Positions 1 through 5,219 of a stretch of DNA of 5,638 bases are shown here, one piece after another. The stretch is from an uncultured Desulfovibrio sp. (lineage in GTDB: Bacteria; Desulfobacterota; Desulfovibrionia; Desulfovibrionales; Desulfovibrionaceae): contig CAMBWG010000162.1 of assembly GCA_945871415.1 (NCBI GenBank), forward strand, positions 1 through 5,638, read 5' to 3'. How positions within the stretch are numbered: the first letter of the stretch is position 1; every line of letters begins with the position of its first letter. A program made the position numbers and the translations under genes. A model generated the notes under the pieces. It saw only the letters and a list, made by a program, of their open reading frames with translations. It had not been told where the DNA came from and did not search any database.

Positions 1-319
<319 letters not shown>

Positions 320-329
320 TCAAGTTTCT

Positions 330-362
330 GCCCCGGTAAGAGTTTCCGCCTCTTACCGGGGC
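330..362 (-). other. Perfect 13-bp hairpin just after the small ORF
   Basis: GCCCCGGTAAGAG (330 to 342) and its exact complement CTCTTACCGGGGC (350 to 362) enclose a 7-nt loop. The stem starts 7 nt after the stop codon of the 27-codon ORF. No U-run follows on either strand, so it is not a classic terminator. It could stabilise the 3' end of a small mRNA or be one state of an RNA switch, because CCGGTAA/TTACCGG also recurs in the leader hairpin at 468 to 474. Confidence 0.7.
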
Positions 363-369
363 GACTGCG

Positions 370-453
370 TTATATGCCCATCAGATGAGCGACCACAGCC
401 ACAAGAAGCCCCGCGACAAAGGTCGCGAGCACATCCCGGAAGAAGCGTCTCAT
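370..453 (-). CDS. 27-residue hydrophobic peptide, Ldr/Fst-like type I toxin candidate (or ilvC leader peptide)
   Basis: The start ATG at 453 follows the near-perfect SD TAAAGGAGGT with 8 nt between GGAGG and ATG, one of the best ribosome sites in the window. The stop is at 370. The peptide opens with a basic, aromatic head (MRRFFRD, residues 1 to 7), then one membrane-length hydrophobic stretch (VLATFVAGLLVAVVA, residues 8 to 22), and ends HLMGI. From memory, E. coli LdrD has the core FWHDLAAPVIAGILASMIVN. The segment FFRDVLATFVAGLLVAVVAH aligns to it without gaps, sharing F, D, A, AG and L, with Thr in place of the usual Pro. The charged C-terminal tail of Ldr and Fst is missing. A buried SD, a 3' hairpin and a terminator at 230 nt also suit a type I toxin mRNA. 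Against this, 10 of 27 residues are Val, Leu or Ile and ilvC is next, so an attenuator leader peptide is possible. No antitoxin RNA is proven. Confidence 0.6.
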   Translation of the reverse strand: MRRFFRDVLATFVAGLLVAVVAHLMGI

Positions 454-454
454 A

Positions 455-484
455 GGACAAACCTCCTTTACCGGAGGACTGTCC
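455..484 (-). promoter_or_regulatory. Hairpin sequestering the SD of the small ORF
   Basis: On the minus strand GGACA pairs with TGTCC (outer 5 bp) and CCTCC pairs with GGAGG (inner 5 bp). A 2x2 internal loop separates the two helices, and the apical loop is GGTAAA. The GGAGG in the inner helix is the SD itself, and the outer helix ends one nucleotide before the ATG. Folded, this should block ribosome entry. SD sequestration in the leader is common in type I toxin mRNAs, including the Fst mRNA. The folding is deduced by eye from complementarity. Confidence 0.55.
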
Positions 485-491
485 CTGAGGT

Positions 492-520
492 GTTGTAGCG
501 TGTTATGCGCTGTCTGCAAA
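492..520 (-). promoter_or_regulatory. Candidate promoter of the small ORF
   Basis: TTTGCA (520 to 515) as -35 and TACAAC (497 to 492) as -10 are separated by 17 nt, each matching the sigma-70 consensus at 4 of 6 positions. The predicted first base is near 485, so the transcript would begin right at the SD-sequestering hairpin (484 to 455). That coincidence is the main support, since the boxes alone are mediocre. Confidence 0.3.
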
Positions 521-569
521 GAGGTCGTGCGTCGAAAGCTCCCGCAGGACAGATTGCTGTATATTTGCT

Positions 570-608
570 CGAGATTCGGCGTTACGCGTCGTATCTCGCT
601 TTTTATTT
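570..608 (+). terminator. Orphan plus-strand rho-independent terminator
   Basis: On the plus strand CGAGAT (570 to 575) pairs with ATCTCG (593 to 598). After a T/T mismatch, five further pairs form between CGGCG (577 to 581) and CGTCG (587 to 591), one of them G-U, with loop TTACG. The hairpin is followed at once by CTTTTTATTT (599 to 608). On the minus strand no U-run follows, so the direction is clear. No plus-strand protein gene lies upstream, which points to a short untranslated plus-strand RNA antisense to the small-ORF region. I found no convincing promoter for it. The best extended -10-like element is TGTTATGCG at 501 to 509, without a -35. Confidence 0.55.
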
Positions 609-647
609 CCCGGGGGACGGCTGCCGCAGGGAAAGCTCCGGCGTTCC

Positions 648-682
648 CGCGCCTTTTCATGAACCTGAATAAAGCGCGTTTT
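648..682 (+). terminator. Weak second plus-strand terminator-like hairpin
   Basis: CGCGC (648 to 652) pairs with GCGCG (674 to 678). After a bulge, TTT pairs with AAA or, alternatively, TTCA (656 to 659) with TGAA (666 to 669). TTTT (679 to 682) follows the stem on the plus strand. The stem is interrupted and the U-run is short, so this may be chance. It could be a backup for the terminator at 570 to 608. Confidence 0.22.
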
Positions 683-698
683 GGGGAAGGAGGGGGAG

Positions 699-759
699 TT
701 TGAGGGGGGAGGGAACCCCTTTTGTGGGCCAGCCAAAAGGGGTTACCTCCCCCCTCAAA
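699..759 (-). terminator. 61-bp inverted repeat after tyrA, probable operon end
   Basis: The outer arms TTTGAGGGGGGAGG (699 to 712) and CCTCCCCCCTCAAA (746 to 759) match over 14 bp. After a G/A mismatch the inner arms AACCCCTTTTG (714 to 724) and CAAAAGGGGTT (734 to 744) match over 11 bp, with a 9-nt loop. It begins 11 nt after the tyrA stop, so it is the natural end of the aromatic operon. No U-run follows the stem on the minus strand; instead, U-rich UAUUUUU precedes it. It may therefore act as a rho-assisted end or an mRNA 3' protector, or it may be a dispersed repeat. A second fold is possible between GGGGTTA (739 to 745) and TAACCCC (764 to 770). Confidence 0.45.
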
Positions 760-770
760 AATATAACCCC

Positions 771-1634
771 TTACTTCTCTTCCCGGGCATGCTCCGGCAG
801 GGAGGCGTCGGGCCACCAGTGGACGGCGCGGTTGCAGAGCAAATCGATATCTCCGGCGGAGGCGATATTGAGCAGCTTGCTGTACTGGCGCACGGCTTCC
901 TGGCTGTAGGGGTTGGCGTCGAAGAGGCCGGCGAACATGGGGGCGTCTTCGGTAAGCATCTTTTGCGCGGCGGCGTGGCGGCGGCGGAAGGACGGCGTCA
1001 GGAAGGGCAGCAGGCTTTCGTCGTCGGCCAGCAGGGCAAAATAGACAAGACTGGTGATGAAGTTGAGGTTCTGGATACGGGCCACGGCCTTGTCGTGTTC
1101 AGCGGCGGTCGTCATAAAGGGATGACAGCCGATGGACTCGAAGAAGGCGACGACGCGGCGCACATGGGCGTCGCCGGCGGCGGTTCCCGGCACGACGGCC
1201 ACCGGCTGCGGCTCGTCGTTGTGGGCTCCGGGGCCGAAGAGCGGATGCGTCCCCACCACGGGCCCCCGCCAGTAACGCTGCATCAGCGTCATGGGCTGTT
1301 CCTTGACGGACGTAATGTCGGCCACAACGGCCGCGGGGGACAGGTGGGGCACGAAGGTTTGCAGCGTTTCGCCAAGCACGGCCACGGGCACGCAGAGCAG
1401 CAGCAGATCCGCGCCGTCGCAGGCGGCGGCCAGTGCGTCCTCGTCAAAGGGGATGTCGAGCCCCTCGACGGGAACGCCGACCGAGCGCGCACGACGGCGG
1501 AACATGGCTCCCATGCGGCCGCGCGCGCCGACGATGACGGTACGGCGCGGCGCGTCGTCACGGACATCGGACGGCGTGTCGAGAGATGCCAGAACAGGAG
1601 CGGCCGCCTGCGGGCCGGGACGAAAAGCGGTCAT
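771..1634 (-). CDS. tyrA: Prephenate dehydrogenase, TyrA (287 aa, no chorismate mutase domain)
   Basis: This enzyme converts prephenate to 4-hydroxyphenylpyruvate with NAD(P)+, the committed step to tyrosine. An N-terminal Rossmann fold carries VIVGARGRMG (residues 33 to 42, GxxGxxG fingerprint), followed by LLLLCVPVAVLGETL (77 to 91) and ADITSVK (105 to 111). The catalytic-site signature GTHPLFGP (128 to 135) contains the His that corresponds to the essential His of E. coli TyrA (HPMFGP). The helical C-terminal domain runs from about residue 175 and resembles the E. coli T-protein, with AARIQ-like and LTPSFRR stretches. About 30 low-complexity residues precede the fold. The start at 1634 overlaps the aroA stop as ATGA and has the SD GGGAGG 7 nt upstream inside aroA. 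It is the last gene of the operon. Prephenate rather than arogenate use is inferred from the HPLFGP type and is not proven. Confidence 0.9.
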   Translation of the reverse strand: MTAFRPGPQAAAPVLASLDTPSDVRDDAPRRTVIVGARGRMGAMFRRRARSVGVPVEGLDIPFDEDALAAACDGADLLLLCVPVAVLGETLQTFVPHLSPAAVVADITSVKEQPMTLMQRYWRGPVVGTHPLFGPGAHNDEPQPVAVVPGTAAGDAHVRRVVAFFESIGCHPFMTTAAEHDKAVARIQNLNFITSLVYFALLADDESLLPFLTPSFRRRHAAAQKMLTEDAPMFAGLFDANPYSQEAVRQYSKLLNIASAGDIDLLCNRAVHWWPDASLPEHAREEK

Positions 1635-3046
1635 CGGAGTGCCTCCCAGAGACGCCAGAAGTGCGGGAAGGATTTGGCGACGACACGGGGATCGTCGATG
1701 CGATCCTCAAGGGACAGGGATACGCCGGGCAGGAGCGAGAGCAGGGCCAGCGACATGGCGATACGGTGATCGTTGTGCGCCTGAAAACGGGCGTCGGGCG
1801 ACAGGGCCCGGACATTGGCGGCAAGAACATCCGCGCCGAGGCCGTGGACAATAAGCCCGTCCTCCTGCGGATCGACGCGCACGCCCACGCGGGCCAGTTC
1901 CTGCGCCGGGGCCGTGATGCGGTCGGATTCCTTGATACGGAGATGGGCCACGTTGCGGATGCGGGTCGTCCCGTGCGCGGCGGCGGCCAGCACGGCCACG
2001 GTGGGCACGAGATCGGGGCAGGCTCCCATGTCCACCTCGATGCCGCGCAGAGCGGAAGGCTCCACGGTCACGGCGTCGGCGTCTGCGGAAAGGCGCGCGC
2101 CCATGTCGCGCAGGATGGCGAGCATGGCGCGGTCGCCCTGAAGGGAATCGGCCCGCAGTCCCTCGACCCGGACGGGAGCGGCGCCCAGCGCGCCCGCGCC
2201 GAGCAGATAGGATGCACCCGACCAGTCGCCTTCCACGCTGTGTTCGCCGGGCTGATAGCGGCCGGGCTGCACGGTGATGCGCAGACGGCCGGGCACGGCG
2301 GCGTCGAGCTGCCGCCAGGCATCGCCGGGCAGGAGCTGCCAGCGTTCGGCATCATCGAGGATTTCCACGCTGAAGCGGATGCCGAAGTCCCGGAGACATT
2401 GCAGGGTCAGGCCGACATAGGGCCAGGAGACGGCCTTGCCGCCGGTGAGAGCCACGGTCAGCGGACTGCCGTGCGCCGCGCCCGCCAGAGGCGCGGCCAG
2501 CAGCAGACCGGAGAAATACTGACTGGAATGATCCATGCCCAGAGGCACAGGCCCGTTGACGGCGTCGGCGTCGAGGCCTTCGGTTTCAAGCAGCAGCGGC
2601 GGACAGCCGGGCCTGCCTTCAAAACGGATGCGCGGCCCCAGCGGCGCGAGGGCGTCGGTAAGTTCGGCAATGGGGCGCTCGTGCATGCGGGGCGCGCCGT
2701 GAATGCGGAAACAGCCTCTGCCCGCGGCCAGCACGGCCGTCAGCAGACGGCAGGTGGTGCCGGATTCGTGCACGTCGCAGGAGAGGGGCGCGTCGGGCGC
2801 GCCGCCCCGGGGCAGGCCGTCGGCCATGCCGCACACGCGCCAGTCGGCGGCGTCGCCGTAATCGCTTTGTCCTCCGGCATGGAAGGCGGCCCCGGCGGCG
2901 GAGAGAATGGCGCGGGTACACTGGGTGTCGCGGCTTTCGAGCACATGACGGAGGCGGCTTTCTCCGGCCGCCAGCGCCGCGCCGATGCAGTAGCGGTGCG
3001 ACAGAGACTTGGAGGCGGGCGCCGTGACGCGACGCGGGCTAGACAT
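1631..3046 (-). CDS. aroA: 3-phosphoshikimate 1-carboxyvinyltransferase (EPSP synthase), 471 aa
   Basis: AroA transfers the enolpyruvyl group of PEP to shikimate 3-phosphate, the sixth step of the shikimate trunk. Signatures appear in order: PASKSLSHRY (residues 10 to 19, phosphate-binding Lys13 and Arg18), ESGTTCRLL (94 to 102, PEP loop), RMHERPIAELTDAL (120 to 133), SSQYFSGLLLAAP (174 to 186), VEGDWSGASYLL (271 to 282), a catalytic-Asp region DLVPTVAVLAA (345 to 355), LRIKESDRI (369 to 377), NDHRIAM (425 to 431) and DDPRVVAKSFPHFW (451 to 464). It is about 45 residues longer than the 427-aa E. coli enzyme, partly through an insert near residues 74 to 90. The frame stays open far upstream. 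The ATG at 3046 is chosen because GAGGAGG sits 6 nt before it and homology starts there. It overlaps the pheA stop by 8 nt and the tyrA start by 4 nt. Confidence 0.95.
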   Translation of the reverse strand: MSSPRRVTAPASKSLSHRYCIGAALAAGESRLRHVLESRDTQCTRAILSAAGAAFHAGGQSDYGDAADWRVCGMADGLPRGGAPDAPLSCDVHESGTTCRLLTAVLAAGRGCFRIHGAPRMHERPIAELTDALAPLGPRIRFEGRPGCPPLLLETEGLDADAVNGPVPLGMDHSSQYFSGLLLAAPLAGAAHGSPLTVALTGGKAVSWPYVGLTLQCLRDFGIRFSVEILDDAERWQLLPGDAWRQLDAAVPGRLRITVQPGRYQPGEHSVEGDWSGASYLLGAGALGAAPVRVEGLRADSLQGDRAMLAILRDMGARLSADADAVTVEPSALRGIEVDMGACPDLVPTVAVLAAAAHGTTRIRNVAHLRIKESDRITAPAQELARVGVRVDPQEDGLIVHGLGADVLAANVRALSPDARFQAHNDHRIAMSLALLSLLPGVSLSLEDRIDDPRVVAKSFPHFWRLWEALR

Positions 3047-4232
3047 GGCGGGCCTCCTCGGGCTGATCGGCGGCGTCGGTGCGGTCGAGCTGCGGCCCGG
3101 TGGGATAGCAGCCGAGAATGCGGAAGGATGTGCAGGTTTCGGCCAGCTTTTGCAGGGCGTCGGCATATTGCGGCGCTTCCAGATCGCATTCCACGTCGGC
3201 AAAGAAGGCGTATTTCCAGCACTGACCGCGCAGCGGGCGCGATTCGAGCTTGCGCATATTAATATGATGCGACGCCAGCAGATTGAGCACGGTGCAGAGG
3301 GAACCGGCCTTGTCGGGCAGGGTGAAGAGCAGGCTTGTCTTGTCCGCGCCCGTATGGCCGGGCACGGGCGTGTTGACCGCGCCGCCGAGCTGGGCGCGGG
3401 CGGGTCTGGGCCCGATGATGACAAAGCGCGTCCAGTTGCCGGGCTCGTCCTCGATGCGCCGGGCCAGAATGCCGAGGCCCGTCATGGCGGCCAGCTTGCC
3501 GTTGCCGATGGCGGCCGTGCCGGGATCAACGGCGCGACGCGCGGCGGCGGCGGTGGATTCCACGGGGACGAGGCCCGCCGCGGGCAGATGGGCGCGCAGC
3601 CAGCCCGCGCACTGAGCCAGCGGCTGCGGATGGGAGTAGACCGTGGTGATCTCCGCCAGCGAGGTTGCATTGCTCAGAAGGCAATGCGAGATGCGCGAAA
3701 AGAGCTCGGCCTGGATGAAGACTTCGTGCCGCAGGAAGAGATCGAAGCTGACGCCCACGGTGCCCTGCAGGGAATTTTCCAGCGGTACGACGCCCAGCTC
3801 GCAGGTACCGTCGCTCACTTCCTCGAAGACCTGCGCCAGATCGTTGCAGGGATGGAAGCGGGCGGCGCGGCCGAGATACTCCACGCCCGCAAAATAGGAG
3901 AAGGTTCCCTCAGGGCCGAGATAGGCCACGTTCTGGGGGCGTTGCAGAGCGCGGGAGGACGAGAAGACTTCCCGCCAGATGGCCCGCAGGTGATCGTCGG
4001 GCAGGGGGCCGTTGTTGTCGGCGGCCAGCTTGTCCAGCACTTCCCGCTCGCGCAGGGGCTTGAAGACCATGCCGTCGGGATCGGAAGCCTTGATGCGTCC
4101 CACTTCCTGGCTGAGGGCGGCGCGCTGGTTGAGCAGCGCCAGCAGTTTGTGATCCACGTCGTCAATTTCAGTACGGATGGCTGAAAGACGCTGTGCCGGG
4201 CTGGGGGCGGCTGTCTGTTGTTCGCGCGTCAT
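3039..4232 (-). CDS. pheA: Bifunctional chorismate mutase / prephenate dehydratase (P-protein), 397 aa
   Basis: PheA converts chorismate to prephenate and then to phenylpyruvate, the precursor of phenylalanine. Three domains are visible. An AroQ-type helical mutase spans about residues 14 to 97, with IRTEIDDVDHKLLALLNQRA and KPLREREVL. The dehydratase spans about 102 to 275, with AYLGPEGTFSYFA, GVVPLENSLQGTVG, AAIGN...LAA and the catalytic NWTRF (Thr268-Arg269-Phe270). The ACT regulatory domain spans about 298 to 377, with LPDKAGSLCTVL and LESRP (329 to 333). The ACT motif usually written GALV reads GSLC here while ESRP is intact, so Phe feedback inhibition is likely. The length matches Desulfovibrio- and Pseudomonas-type P-proteins. 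The start at 4232 lies 2 nt after the upstream TAG, with SD GGGAGG 7 to 8 nt before it. A short 15-residue tail follows the ACT domain and overlaps the aroA start. Confidence 0.95.
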   Translation of the reverse strand: MTREQQTAAPSPAQRLSAIRTEIDDVDHKLLALLNQRAALSQEVGRIKASDPDGMVFKPLREREVLDKLAADNNGPLPDDHLRAIWREVFSSSRALQRPQNVAYLGPEGTFSYFAGVEYLGRAARFHPCNDLAQVFEEVSDGTCELGVVPLENSLQGTVGVSFDLFLRHEVFIQAELFSRISHCLLSNATSLAEITTVYSHPQPLAQCAGWLRAHLPAAGLVPVESTAAAARRAVDPGTAAIGNGKLAAMTGLGILARRIEDEPGNWTRFVIIGPRPARAQLGGAVNTPVPGHTGADKTSLLFTLPDKAGSLCTVLNLLASHHINMRKLESRPLRGQCWKYAFFADVECDLEAPQYADALQKLAETCTSFRILGCYPTGPQLDRTDAADQPEEARHV

Positions 4233-4234
4233 GC

Positions 4235-5218
4235 CTAGACCTCCCGGATATCTTCGCGGATGCGCATGCCGAAATGGCGTCCGGCTTCGTCGGTGCGGCA
4301 GAGAACCACGTCGCCGGGCTTGAGGTCCACCACGCTGACGGGCACGCCGCCGGGAGCGGTCAGGCGGATGGTCTCGGCATTCTGGAGGAAAACGGCTCCT
4401 CTGCTCACGCCTTCGGGCGTGCGGACTTCCGCTTCCACCAGCAGCATGGGACGCACTTCAATCTTGACGCGACCGAGCGTCGCCACGGAGGTGGAACCGT
4501 CGGCATCCACAATGAGCACTTCCTGCCCGGCGCGGAATTCGCCGAGATAGCAGGTGCGGTCGTGGGGCAGGCGGGCATAGGCATGCACGGCCCCCGCATT
4601 GACGCGGAAGGGGCGGGCGGCCACATATTCGTTATGCTCGGTTTCGGCATGCACCAGAAAGGTGATGGCGCTGGAATTGCCGACCAGCATGCCCTGCCCG
4701 CGCCGGAGCAGCGAGATGGTGTCGGCGCAGACGCGGTGGCCGAGGCCCACGGGCTCCACGCGGGTGACTACGGCTTCCTGAAGATTTTCCTGCGCCTGGG
4801 CGACCTTGCACTGGGCCACAATGGCCTTGAGATCGCTTATGGCTTCGGGCAGCACCACAATGCCGTCCACGCCGCGCTCCAGAATGCCCGCGGCAAGACG
4901 GGCTTCGTCCAGCGAGCCGGCTTCGGCCAGCACGTGGTCGCTCTGGGCCAGCAGGTTTTCCACGGGAATGATTTCCCAGCCGCGCGCCAGCGCCACGCTT
5001 TCGCCGTTGCGCAGGCGTTGCAGCACGGCTTCCTCGTCGGCTTTTTCATTGAGGCTGACGGCGGGCACGTCCTCGGCCGCCAGCACCGGGCAGCGGGAAA
5101 GACGGGCGACGGATTCCACGGTGTCGCGGGGGACGATGACGCCGTCCACACCGGACTCCAGCGCCAGCGTCACATGTTCCTTGCTGAAAGGAACGCATTT
5201 GAAGTAAATCCGCGCCAT
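4235..5218 (-). CDS. aroB': 3-dehydroquinate synthase II (archaeal type), 327 aa
   Basis: This enzyme performs the NAD-dependent oxidative deamination and cyclisation of 2-amino-3,7-dideoxy-D-threo-hept-6-ulosonate to 3-dehydroquinate. It replaces the usual AroB and is unrelated to it in sequence. The C-terminal half carries the family hallmark: VEPVGLGHRVCADT (154 to 167), GQGMLVGNSS (174 to 183), FLVHAETEHNEYVAARPFR (187 to 205) and VNAGAVHAYA (206 to 215). The N-terminal half has ESGVDGVIVPRD (21 to 32) and ERGVDGIVVLPE (114 to 125). The frame is open further upstream, but the start at 5218 is preferred. It lies 1 nt after the TAA of the aldolase gene, has GGGAG 6 nt upstream, and gives the expected N-terminus. 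The protein is slightly shorter than the roughly 360-aa methanogen homologues. The pairing with the aldolase gene upstream supports the function. Confidence 0.92.
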   Translation of the reverse strand: MARIYFKCVPFSKEHVTLALESGVDGVIVPRDTVESVARLSRCPVLAAEDVPAVSLNEKADEEAVLQRLRNGESVALARGWEIIPVENLLAQSDHVLAEAGSLDEARLAAGILERGVDGIVVLPEAISDLKAIVAQCKVAQAQENLQEAVVTRVEPVGLGHRVCADTISLLRRGQGMLVGNSSAITFLVHAETEHNEYVAARPFRVNAGAVHAYARLPHDRTCYLGEFRAGQEVLIVDADGSTSVATLGRVKIEVRPMLLVEAEVRTPEGVSRGAVFLQNAETIRLTAPGGVPVSVVDLKPGDVVLCRTDEAGRHFGMRIREDIREV

Positions 5219-5219
5219 C

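Noticed and set aside
551..570. TGTATATT at 559 to 565 as a plus-strand -10 box for the antisense RNA
   Set aside because: It would start transcription inside the terminator hairpin and has no -35 partner at 16 to 18 nt.
370..816. A 148-codon minus-strand frame reading through the intergenic region into the small ORF
   Set aside because: It would start inside tyrA and read through the inverted repeat. Only its last 27 codons have a strong ribosome site and protein-like character.
681..1769. Plus-strand frame of 362 codons opposite tyrA
   Set aside because: It begins inside the inverted repeat, runs antisense to TyrA with its Rossmann and HPLFGP motifs, and has no family-like sequence.
1586..3262. 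Long plus-strand open frame of 558 codons opposite aroA
   Set aside because: It is a mirror of a GC-rich minus-strand gene. The translation is Gly/His/Arg-rich, low in complexity and matches no family, while the minus strand encodes clear AroA motifs.
3047..3424. Upstream extension of aroA to give 597 residues
   Set aside because: The extension is the out-of-frame shadow of the PheA ACT domain. The SD and the homology both place the start at 3046.
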